A stretch of DNA of 8,608 nt from Deltaproteobacteria bacterium. Its GTDB lineage: Bacteria > Desulfobacterota > DSM-4660 > Desulfatiglandales > HGW-15. The notes beneath the pieces were generated by a model. That model saw nothing but the letters and a program-made list of their open reading frames with translations. It had not been told where the DNA came from and did not search any database. This document shows, one piece after another, positions 1 to 5,467 of this stretch; within the stretch, counting starts at the first letter, position 1; the number at the start of each line of letters is the position of its first letter. The stretch lies in contig JAFDIC010000148.1 in NCBI GenBank assembly GCA_019308525.1, forward strand, positions 1-8,608, written 5' to 3'. The position numbers and the translations under genes were made by a program.

Positions 1-21
1 TTATGAGATCAAGGAAATCAA

Positions 22-66
22 GGAATTACGCGGAGGCATACTGTAGTATGCCGCACAAATAATTCC
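22..66. repeat. Nested inverted repeat (hairpin/cruciform element)
   Basis: An inner perfect 8-bp inverted repeat (GGCATACT at 35-42, AGTATGCC at 45-52, separated by GT) sits inside a second perfect 7-bp pair (GGAATTA at 22-28, TAATTCC at 60-66). The whole can fold as one long hairpin with internal loops. No ORF of note covers it on either strand; the plus-strand frame through it stops within 20 codons. The style resembles dispersed intergenic palindromic repeats common in desulfobacterial genomes, but that is from memory and no second full copy exists in this window. It could also act as a transcription terminator for a gene to the left, although no T-tract follows. Confidence 0.6.
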
Positions 67-145
67 GCAGATTGACGCAGAGATTGTGAAAAAGGGCCAT
101 TTATGGATGGAAACTGGCTAATCGGATCGAGGACTCCTTAAAGGG

Positions 146-170
146 TTTGCTGGGCTCTAGAAGCCACAAA
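146..170. other. Small imperfect stem-loop in non-coding left flank
   Basis: TTTG (146-149) pairs with CAAA (167-170) and GGCT (153-156) with AGCC (162-165), leaving a small asymmetric internal loop and the apical CTAGA. It lies downstream, on the minus strand, of the promoter-like sequence at 217-245, so it would be in that promoter's transcript if one is made. There is no other evidence of function. Confidence 0.25.
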
Positions 171-216
171 GCAAGATCCATGAAACCGTTGCCGGCCCTC
201 TGAAAAACTTAGATAC

Positions 217-245
217 AAAATACCACATTGTGATATCACTGTAAA
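217..245 (-). promoter_or_regulatory. Leftward promoter-like sequence with palindrome in spacer (second copy)
   Basis: Read on the minus strand there is TTTACA (245-240), a 17-bp spacer and TATTTT (222-217). The spacer and -10 contain the imperfect palindrome at 219-237. The arrangement copies that of the promoter at 656-685, including an A-run before the -35 and T-rich sequence after the -10. It would transcribe leftward out of the window, but no credible gene follows within the 216 bases available. It may drive a gene beyond the edge, a small RNA, or be a decayed duplicate. Confidence 0.45.
219..237. promoter_or_regulatory. Palindromic operator candidate, copy 2
   Basis: The plus-strand sequence AATACCACATTGTGATATC is an imperfect dyad centred on T228. 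Its minus-strand reading shares ACA(A/T)TGTGGTATT with the copy at 658-676. Both copies fill a promoter spacer and touch the -10, the usual place for a repressor site. The regulator is not identifiable from the sequence. Confidence 0.45.
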
Positions 246-299
246 GGCTTTTTTTCATGCCACTAAGATCGCTTGGATCCATTGCTGGCCCTGGCCGGT

Positions 300-623
300 T
301 TAGCCCGGCAAAAGAAGGGATGCCCCGCCAGCAATGGCAGGTATAATGGACACCTGATCGCCGTCCCTTACCGGGGTTTTTTCCTTGTCCAGGAAGCGAA
401 TATCCTCATTGTTGAGATAGATGTTGACGAAGCCCCACGGATATGAAGATGCGATCTCAGAATACGGCCTGTTTACATCGTCATATGGGTCTTCCACGGC
501 CACTACCTGGGAACCATAGACAGTGGTGCCCACGACCTTGCTTTGCTCGATGGAAGACGGGATGAAGACATAGCTCCTGAACCCATTGCACATGTCACCA
601 GCGTCTTGCATGTCCATTTCCAT
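300..623 (-). CDS. Chimeric small protein: threonine synthase fragment fused to MoaD/ThiS C-terminal half
   Basis: The product is 107 aa. I start it at 623 because AAAGGAGGTG lies just upstream of that ATG and the promoter lies at 656-685; a longer in-frame start at 665 would fall upstream of the expected transcript. Residues about 12-68 (SYVFIPSSIEQ, KVVGTTVYGSQVVAVE, YDDVN, SEIA) match the internal part of threonine synthase, a fold-type II PLP enzyme. Residues 64-100 (FVNIYLNNEDIRFLD, DGDQVSIIPAIAGG) match the C-terminal half of MoaD/ThiS sulfur carriers. The two meet at GFVNI (64-68), a stretch both families have in similar form. The carrier's first beta strands and helix are missing, as are threonine synthase's PLP lysine and most of that fold, so neither parent activity is expected. 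Seven residues (ASLLLPG) follow the Gly-Gly at 99-100, which is normally terminal. It is probably a recombination product, perhaps a pseudogene with intact expression signals. The family matches are recognised by eye. Confidence 0.7.
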   Translation of the reverse strand: MEMDMQDAGDMCNGFRSYVFIPSSIEQSKVVGTTVYGSQVVAVEDPYDDVNRPYSEIASSYPWGFVNIYLNNEDIRFLDKEKTPVRDGDQVSIIPAIAGGASLLLPG

Positions 624-655
624 ATCGCCACCTCCTTTCAAAAAAAGGTTTATAA

Positions 656-685
656 TGAATACCACAATGTAGTATTACCTGTCAA
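656..685 (-). promoter_or_regulatory. Promoter of the chimeric thrC/moaD-like gene
   Basis: On the minus strand, TTGACA (685-680, a perfect -35) is followed by an 18-bp spacer and TATTCA (661-656). The expected transcript start is about 20-25 bases before the AAAGGAGG ribosome binding site, giving a short leader. The spacer is occupied by a palindrome (658-676), implying repression by a DNA-binding protein. Confidence 0.55.
658..676. promoter_or_regulatory. Palindromic operator candidate, copy 1
   Basis: The minus-strand sequence AATACTACATTGTGGTATT is a 19-bp dyad with two symmetric mismatch pairs around a central base. It overlaps the promoter spacer and the first bases of the -10, so a bound protein would block RNA polymerase. 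It loosely recalls BlaI/MecI/CopY-type TACA..TGTA sites but has a one-base centre, so I do not assign a regulator. Confidence 0.5.
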
Positions 686-741
686 GCTTTTTTGATAAAG
701 AAATTATCCTCATTTTGAAAGACAAAGATTTTGGATTATCA

Positions 742-770
742 CTGACTCCTCTCGGATTTTGGTATAAAAT
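742..770 (+). promoter_or_regulatory. Putative promoter of the methyltransferase gene
   Basis: CTGACT (742-747), a 17-bp spacer and TAAAAT (765-770, within GGTATAAAATACT) form a sigma70-like promoter 35 bases before the ATG at 806. The only other gene start nearby is the divergent one at 623, so this interval must hold the plus-strand promoter. Confidence 0.45.
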
Positions 771-805
771 ACTATTGCTTATTCCTTGTTTTGGGAGTTG
801 ACAGC

Positions 806-1441
806 ATGGACTCGGAAAGGAAGAGAAATCTGACCAGAGAAAGGTACGACCGAATGGCCCGGTGGTACGATTTCTTTGAAGGACCCATGGAGTGGTTGAG
901 GTTTAGGGTCTGGAGGAAGAGACTATTGGGGAGGTTGAATGGTGAGAATGTACTGGAGGCGGGGGTTGGCACCGGAAAGAATCTCCCGTATTATCCAGAG
1001 GGGACAAGACCTGTTGCCGTGGACCTGAGTTTGAAGATGCTGGCAAGGGCGAAAAAGAGGGTGCAAGGCCTCTCCACGGATGTCCCTCTGATTCAGATGG
1101 ATGTCCAGCATATGGGTTTTGATGACAGACGGTTTGATACGGTCCTCGCCACCTTTGTGTTCTGCTCCGTCCCCGATCCGGTTGAAGGCCTCAAGGAAAT
1201 GAGGAGGGTATGCAGGCCGGGTGGCAGGCTACTGCTGCTGGAGCACATGCGGCCTGAAAATCCTCTCTTGGGTGTCCTTTTCGACCTGGTGAATCCCCTG
1301 GTCGAGAGAATGACGGGGGCCAACATCAATAGGCGTACCATAGAGAACATCCGGAAGGCGGGATGGAAGATCCGAGGGGAGGAGAAACTATTCCTGGATA
1401 TCGTGAGGCTCATAGAAGCCGAGTCGGAACAAAGTTCTTGA
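806..1441 (+). CDS. Class I SAM-dependent methyltransferase (UbiE/phospholipid-methyltransferase-like)
   Basis: The product is a 211-aa soluble protein. It transfers a methyl group from S-adenosylmethionine; the acceptor cannot be told from the sequence. The Rossmann fold is clear: motif I is EAGVGTG (51-57), the acidic residue ending strand 2 is D73 (VAVDLS), the DV/QHMGF segment is near 99-104, FDTVLATFVFCSVPDP spans about 110-125, and the post-motif strand is CRPGGRLLLLEH (136-147). The N-terminal YDRMARWYDFFEG and the C-terminal DIVRLIEAE are typical of the UbiE/PmtA-like branch. I start at the ATG at 806, with GGGAG eight bases upstream; an in-frame TTG at 791 overlaps that binding site. 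A heavy-metal-associated protein gene follows 96 bases downstream on the same strand, so a role linked to metal handling is possible but is inference from context only. Confidence 0.85.
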   Translation: MDSERKRNLTRERYDRMARWYDFFEGPMEWLRFRVWRKRLLGRLNGENVLEAGVGTGKNLPYYPEGTRPVAVDLSLKMLARAKKRVQGLSTDVPLIQMDVQHMGFDDRRFDTVLATFVFCSVPDPVEGLKEMRRVCRPGGRLLLLEHMRPENPLLGVLFDLVNPLVERMTGANINRRTIENIRKAGWKIRGEEKLFLDIVRLIEAESEQSS

Positions 1442-1537
1442 GGCATATTTGTGTGTGTGGAAACATTGAGATGGTGATAATCGTCATTACCTATGAAAAA
1501 GGTAGCATATCCCAAGAACATAGTAAGGAGTATAAAC

Positions 1538-1744
1538 ATGGAGACAAAGACCTTGTCAGTACCGAACATCTCCTGCGGTCACTGCGTCATGACCATCAAG
1601 CGTGAGTTGGAGGAGCTGGAAGGGATCTCAAGGGTTGAAGGGGATTCTGACAAGAAAAAGATCACTATTACCTGGGAATAACCGGCGACATTTGAAAAGA
1701 TAAAGGCCACACTCAAGGAAATCAATTATCCCGCGGTTGAGTGA
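1538..1744 (+). pseudogene. Heavy-metal-associated (HMA) domain protein, interrupted by an in-frame stop
   Basis: This is a small copper-chaperone-like protein of the beta-alpha-beta-beta-alpha-beta HMA fold. The start at 1538 has AAGGAG seven bases upstream. The metal-binding motif is ISCGHC (C13, C16), followed by helix 1 (MTIKRELEELEG) and strands ending at ITITWE (residue 47). Codon 48 is TAA (1679-1681). Reading on in the same frame gives PATFEKIKATLKEINYPAVE and then TGA at 1742-1744, exactly the missing helix 2 and last strand of a 68-residue HMA protein. The full-length gene is therefore broken by one codon, probably a point substitution. The 47-aa product keeps the CxxC loop but loses about a third of the fold. 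Since TAA is not a selenocysteine or pyrrolysine codon, programmed recoding is unlikely; sequencing error is the main alternative. Proteins of this kind hand Cu(I) or similar ions to P-type ATPases, none of which is in the window. Confidence 0.8.
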
Positions 1745-1792
1745 AAAGCCATCCGTTGACCCGTTATCCTGGAATGTCCGGGAGCTGATCTC

Positions 1793-2962
1793 TCATTCCA
1801 TTGCTTCCGCCTGGCCTGTGGGGATCCTGAGGTGGCCGTCAGCCAATTCCAGGTCCAGCCACCACTTGCGCGTCGGATCGGGTTTTCCATAGCCCATAAT
1901 GTCATCACCCCAGATTCCGAAGCGCCTAGCAGGTGGTACGTGCCTCATGGTCCAGTTGACAGATCGGTGAAACAGGGTGTAGGGTTTGCTCCAGGGGCAG
2001 GCCTTGATACACGTACCGCATCCTGCGCCGTGCTTATTCCCCACTCTCATGCCCGTACATTTCTCCACGTTATTGGGCCACTTTTCATACCCGTTATGGA
2101 TGACCTTGTCTCCCCGGCTGATTGCGCCTGCGGGGCATTCCCTTGCGCACTTGCCACACTTGGTGCAAAAATCCTGGAGCCCGAAATCTATGGGCCTGTC
2201 CACTGCAAGCGGCAGGTCCGTGGTTACCACTGCCGCCTTGAAACGGGGGCCGAGGAAGGGGTTCAATACTATGTCCCCGATCCGGCACATTTCTCCGAGT
2301 CCGGCCCACAGAAGGATCGGAGGCACCACGACCTGGTAGTTAAGGGCATGATGGGCCCGGGCCGGATAGCCAAGCCTGCGAATGTAGTCGGCTAGAATAC
2401 ATGCGATGAACCCGGAAGAAGTGTAAGACATGAAGCTCATGGAATTGCTTATCCAGTCGTGTCCGGTGGTGGCGGCCTCTGTGCGGGTATCCTGGTCTAT
2501 CAGGATGGCGATTGCATACTTGTGATTCAGCTCTATCTTTTCACCGCCGTGCCATGCGCCATAGCTATAGACAGCGTAAGGAGGAAGCTCACAAATGCCC
2601 ACAAGATCCGCCCTCAGGAAATAGGCCGTTTCCTTGATATGGGCGGAGATCCATTGAGGATCATCGGGAATGGGGGCCTTCTCGGGGGCAACTTCCCCGT
2701 CCACCATCTTACGCAGGTTGAACCCCATTTGAAGCAGGGCCCCTGAAAGGGGATGCTTGCCTACGAAGCGAAAATACTCCTTCTTCAACCTGGGACCGAA
2801 ATCTCCCCGGCCGGCCCTGTTGAAGCCACTTTCCCTTTCATCGACTCGTTGAACCTTGTCCTCATAGATAATGGTCGTGGGGCGGTCAACCCTTTTTAGA
2901 AGGTGTACCGGGTAGGGATCGGCTTGCCCAAATTTGCCCCTGTCACGACGATGATTTATCAT
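1793..2962 (-). CDS. Reductive dehalogenase-like corrinoid/4Fe-4S protein (RdhA-like, cytoplasmic)
   Basis: The 389-aa product carries a clear C-terminal pair of iron-sulfur motifs: C266-x2-C269-x2-C272-x3-C276-P and C302-x12-C315-x2-C318-x3-C322-P, as in RdhA and, more distantly, QueG. The preceding segment SYTSSGFIACILADYIRRLGY followed by AGLGEMCRIGD and GPRFKAAVVTTDLPL has the layout of the cobalamin-binding catalytic domain of reductive dehalogenases; Y180 and R227 are at the places where those enzymes carry their conserved catalytic Tyr and Arg. There is no twin-arginine signal peptide or hydrophobic N-terminus and no RdhB membrane-anchor gene nearby, so it should be cytoplasmic and is unlikely to be a respiratory dehalogenase as such. 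It lacks the extra NAD(P)H-oxidoreductase modules of large catabolic types. Substrate unknown. The start at 2962 has AAAGGAGGA nine to ten bases upstream. It is transcribed alone, convergent to the HMA gene and divergent from the PDH operon. Confidence 0.75.
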   Translation of the reverse strand: MINHRRDRGKFGQADPYPVHLLKRVDRPTTIIYEDKVQRVDERESGFNRAGRGDFGPRLKKEYFRFVGKHPLSGALLQMGFNLRKMVDGEVAPEKAPIPDDPQWISAHIKETAYFLRADLVGICELPPYAVYSYGAWHGGEKIELNHKYAIAILIDQDTRTEAATTGHDWISNSMSFMSYTSSGFIACILADYIRRLGYPARAHHALNYQVVVPPILLWAGLGEMCRIGDIVLNPFLGPRFKAAVVTTDLPLAVDRPIDFGLQDFCTKCGKCARECPAGAISRGDKVIHNGYEKWPNNVEKCTGMRVGNKHGAGCGTCIKACPWSKPYTLFHRSVNWTMRHVPPARRFGIWGDDIMGYGKPDPTRKWWLDLELADGHLRIPTGQAEAME

Positions 2963-3018
2963 TGTTTTGGTTCCTCCTTTTCCATCGGCCTCTTTCCAGC
3001 CAGAGAAATAGAAAATTA

Positions 3019-3047
3019 TTTATGCATCAACTTGCACAAACGTTCAA
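3019..3047 (-). promoter_or_regulatory. Putative promoter of the RdhA-like gene
   Basis: On the minus strand, TTGAAC (3047-3042), a 17-bp spacer and CATAAA (3024-3019, within TGCATAAATAAT) match a sigma70 promoter, about 57 bases before the start codon at 2962. It is the most A+T-rich, best-spaced pair in this flank. Confidence 0.4.
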
Positions 3048-3133
3048 GCGATAAAAGTCCCTAAAACATAGATGCCCACGTCCGGCTCAAAGCAGGCCAA
3101 CTCGGGGAACCATGTCATATCCGGTGTTTTCCT

Positions 3134-3163
3134 TTGAAAAATACATGGTTCACCGCATTTAAT
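3134..3163 (+). promoter_or_regulatory. Weak putative promoter of the PDH operon
   Basis: TTGAAA (3134-3139), an 18-bp spacer and TTTAAT (3158-3163, within TTTAATAAA) form the best plus-strand pair between the two divergent genes. It would leave a transcribed leader of about 200 nt before the ATG at 3375. No sigma54-type GG/GC promoter was seen. The position is tentative. Confidence 0.3.
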
Positions 3164-3277
3164 AAACCGAATTGGGGGACTATCCTATTTGAAACAGAAT
3201 CTATACCAGGCCAATGAAGCGCGCTGGGGCGGGAATCGGGGAATTATGGGAAGGTAACCGGCTGGAGTTTCAAAGGC

Positions 3278-3327
3278 CTCCGGCGCTGTTCGCCATCAAG
3301 CTACCTGATACTCCGGCGAAGGCGAAC
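3278..3327 (+). other. Possible structured 5' leader of the PDH operon
   Basis: An 8-bp direct repeat CTCCGGCG occurs at 3278-3285 and 3311-3318. GTTCGCC (3288-3294) is complementary to GGCGAAC (3321-3327), and because GGCGAA occurs twice in tandem (3315-3320 and 3321-3326) the same upstream strand has two pairing partners. This could form a hairpin 50 bases before the E1-alpha start. It does not match a riboswitch class I know. Confidence 0.25.
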
Positions 3328-3374
3328 AAATCCGGTGATATTCACAGCCAGCCTATCCTTTAGAGGAGGATACT

Positions 3375-4481
3375 ATGCCCAGGAAACCAATAGCTCTTCC
3401 TTATCAAGTGGAATACCTCTCCATACTCAACGAAAAAGGGGAGGTTGACAAGGACCTGGAACCGGGAATACCCGGAGAGCTCCTCGTCAAGTTGTTCAAG
3501 GCCATGATGCTCGGCCGCAAATTTGATCAAAGGTTGTTGAACCTCCAGCGACAGGGCAGAATAGGTACGTTTGCGCCTATCACTGGGCAAGAGGCGTCCC
3601 AACTGGGAGCAGTAACACCCTTGAGGAGCACTGACTGGACCGCACCCTCATTCCGGGAAACCGCGGCTGACCTGTGGCGTGGGAAGAGCATGGAAACCGT
3701 AATCCTGAACCTTGGTGGTTACAATGAGGTCTGGCCGGAGGAGCCCCTGCATAATGATCTCCCCGTTTCCATACCCGTGGCGTCCCAGGTCCTCCACGCC
3801 GTGGGAATTGCCTGGGGAATGAAGTACAGGGAAAAGGATGACGTGGCCATGACATTCTTCGGAGATGGAGGCACATCTGAAGGTGACTTCCATGAGGGCA
3901 TGAACTTGGCCGGGGTCTACCAACTGCCCGTCATATTCGTGTGCCAGAACAATCAGTGGGCCATTTCCCTCCCTCGTTCCAGGCAGACCCGCTCAAAGAC
4001 CCTGGCCCAGAAGGCCCTGGCCTACGATATCCCGGGCATCCAGGTGGACGGAAATGACATCCTGGCCGTCTACGCAGCCTCAAGCGAAGCGGTGGATAGA
4101 GCCAGGTCGGGCGGAGGTCCCACCTTCATAGAATGTGTCACCTACAGGATGATGATGCACACCACTGCTGACGACCCAAAGCGTTACCGGACAGATGATG
4201 AAGTAGAGGCCTGGAGCGTGAAGGACCCCGTTGCGCGCTTCAAGAAATACTTGTTTCAAAAGGGACTCCTATCAGAAGACATGGTCACCTCCATGGAAAA
4301 GGAAATCGAAGAGAGTATTCAGGCGGCAGTGGACAGGGCGGAGGAGTACATGGAGAAGATCGGCAATCCCCTGGATATGTTCGATCACGCCTACGCGGAG
4401 CTTCCGTCTTACCTGGAGGAGCAAAGGGAGGCGCTTGCCAGGGAGTTGGGCTCCGTGGAGAAGGAGGAAAGCCATGGCTAA
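3375..4481 (+). CDS. pdhA: Pyruvate dehydrogenase E1 component, alpha subunit
   Basis: The 368-aa product is about the size of the Bacillus E1-alpha. It pairs with E1-beta in an alpha2beta2 enzyme that decarboxylates pyruvate on thiamine diphosphate and reductively acetylates the E2 lipoyl group. The thiamine-diphosphate motif runs from GDG (163-165, in FFGDGGTSEGDFHEG) to NN (192-193, in VFVCQNNQWA-like context, as VIFVCQNNQWA). The loop HTTADDPKRYR with H262 is the conserved active-site loop and reads as pyruvate-type rather than branched-chain type. GQEASQLGAV near 71-80 is also family-typical. The ribosome binding site is AGAGGAGGA, six to seven bases before the ATG. It is the first gene of the operon; its stop overlaps the E1-beta start by eight bases. 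A branched-chain or acetoin substrate cannot be fully excluded from sequence alone, but the close likeness of E1-beta to Bacillus PdhB supports pyruvate. Confidence 0.9.
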   Translation: MPRKPIALPYQVEYLSILNEKGEVDKDLEPGIPGELLVKLFKAMMLGRKFDQRLLNLQRQGRIGTFAPITGQEASQLGAVTPLRSTDWTAPSFRETAADLWRGKSMETVILNLGGYNEVWPEEPLHNDLPVSIPVASQVLHAVGIAWGMKYREKDDVAMTFFGDGGTSEGDFHEGMNLAGVYQLPVIFVCQNNQWAISLPRSRQTRSKTLAQKALAYDIPGIQVDGNDILAVYAASSEAVDRARSGGGPTFIECVTYRMMMHTTADDPKRYRTDDEVEAWSVKDPVARFKKYLFQKGLLSEDMVTSMEKEIEESIQAAVDRAEEYMEKIGNPLDMFDHAYAELPSYLEEQREALARELGSVEKEESHG

Positions 4482-5454
4482 GATGACTATGGTCCAGGCC
4501 CTTAACCTGGCCCTTCGCCAGGAGATGGAGAAGGATGACAGGGTGATTGTTCTGGGCGAAGACGTTGGCGTGGACGGCGGCGTGTTCCGCGTAACAGAAG
4601 GGCTTATGGATCAGTTTGGGGAGCAAAGGGTCCTGGACACACCCCTTGCCGAGTCGGGTATCGTGGGGATGTCCATAGGGATGGCGATATACGGTCTCAG
4701 GCCGGTGTGTGAAATCCAGTTCTCCGGCTTTTCCTACCTCAACTTCCATCAGATCGAATGCCATGCCTCACGAATGCGGTGGCGCTCACGGGGCAGTTTT
4801 CATGTCCCCATGGTGCTCCGGACCCCTTATGGTGGAGGGGTCAGGGCACTTGAGCACCATTCCGAGAGCCGGGAGGCCTTCTATGCACACATGCCCGGAG
4901 TGAAGATGGTGATACCCTCGGGCCCGCGCAACGCCAGGGCACTACTGGTAAGTGCCATCCGGGACCCTGATCCCGTGATATTCTTCGAGGGCAAGGCCAT
5001 CTACAGGGCATTTCGAGAAGATGTGCCTGGGGAGGAAGAAACCCTTCCCATAGGTAAATCGAGGGTCCTGAGGAAGGGGAAGGACTTGACGATGATTTCT
5101 TACGGTGCCATGATCAGGACTGCCATGGCGGCAGCCGATCAACTCCAGGAGGAGGATGGAGTCGAAGTTGAAGTCATTGATCTCTTGACCATCTCACCCC
5201 TTGATGAGGAGCCCTTGATCAAGTCAGTACAAAAAACAGGCCGGGCCCTGATCGTGCACGAGGCCCCGCGGAGCTTCGGTCCAGGGGCTGAAGTCATATC
5301 GAGAATCATGGAAAAGGCATTCTATTACCTCGAGGCCCCAATTGCCCGCGTAACCGGCTTTGACATAATTATCCCCCTGTTCCAGAGGGAGAATGCGTAC
5401 CTGCCCACCAGCCACCGGATTGTTCGGGCAGCAAAGGAAGTATTGAGTACCTAG
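4474..5454 (+). CDS. pdhB: Pyruvate dehydrogenase E1 component, beta subunit
   Basis: The 326-aa product is full length for the family and closely resembles Bacillus PdhB by eye (SAIRDPDPVIFFE, YRAFREDVP, LPIGK, KDLTMISYGAM). It supplies half of the thiamine-diphosphate site: E60 in DTPLAESG is the conserved glutamate that contacts the cofactor's aminopyrimidine, and HHS (128-130) carries the conserved active-site histidine. The C-terminal transketolase domain includes EVEVIDLLTISPLD (231-244) and the segment after TGRALIVHEA (255-264). The start at 4474 is chosen because AAGGAGGAAA lies just before it inside the E1-alpha gene; the frame stays open further upstream (to 4231), but that stretch is the E1-alpha gene read in the wrong frame. 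The overlap of ATG with the E1-alpha stop suggests translational coupling for equal subunit amounts. Confidence 0.93.
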   Translation: MAKMTMVQALNLALRQEMEKDDRVIVLGEDVGVDGGVFRVTEGLMDQFGEQRVLDTPLAESGIVGMSIGMAIYGLRPVCEIQFSGFSYLNFHQIECHASRMRWRSRGSFHVPMVLRTPYGGGVRALEHHSESREAFYAHMPGVKMVIPSGPRNARALLVSAIRDPDPVIFFEGKAIYRAFREDVPGEEETLPIGKSRVLRKGKDLTMISYGAMIRTAMAAADQLQEEDGVEVEVIDLLTISPLDEEPLIKSVQKTGRALIVHEAPRSFGPGAEVISRIMEKAFYYLEAPIARVTGFDIIIPLFQRENAYLPTSHRIVRAAKEVLST

Positions 5455-5467
5455 GAGGAGGGCGAAA

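Larger units (their letters stand above)
2963..3374. other. Divergent intergenic region (about 410 bp)
   Basis: No ORF with a ribosome binding site or recognisable product is present on either strand. The left part is A+T-rich and carries a good minus-strand promoter candidate for the RdhA-like gene. The middle has a weaker plus-strand promoter candidate, and the right part (about 3230-3370) is GC-rich with repeated and complementary short segments that would form a structured leader ahead of the PDH operon. It ends in AGAGGAGGA, the ribosome binding site of the E1-alpha gene. Confidence 0.5.

Noticed and set aside
101..181. 26-codon minus-strand ORF (starting MDLALWLLEP) downstream of the left promoter copy
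   Set aside because: It has no well-placed ribosome binding site and no recognisable product. Its position below a promoter is suggestive, but not enough to call a gene or leader peptide.
624..665. Fourteen-codon N-terminal extension of the chimeric gene
   Set aside because: It overlaps the promoter -10 and operator, while the ATG at 623 has a near-perfect ribosome binding site.
1493..1537. Upstream in-frame ATG (MKKVAYPKN) for the HMA gene
   Set aside because: No Shine-Dalgarno precedes it, whereas AAGGAG precedes the ATG at 1538 and HMA proteins normally start close to the first strand.
1766..1780. Hairpin CCTGGA-ATG-TCCGGG between the convergent HMA and RdhA-like genes as a terminator
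   Set aside because: The stem is short, includes a G-U pair, and is not followed by a T-run on either strand.
1832..2395. Long plus-strand ORFs opposite the RdhA-like gene
   Set aside because: They mirror a well-supported minus-strand gene, have no ribosome binding sites and give low-complexity, non-family sequence.
3220..3374. Thiamine-diphosphate or cobalamin riboswitch before the PDH operon
   Set aside because: ACCTGATACTCCGGCGAAGG faintly recalls the thiamine-diphosphate element, but the CTGAGA half and the supporting stems are absent. Cobalamin-box signatures are also lacking.
4231..4473. Extended 407-aa start for E1-beta
   Set aside because: The extension is Arg/Trp-rich out-of-frame translation of the E1-alpha gene; family length and the ribosome binding site place the start at 4474.
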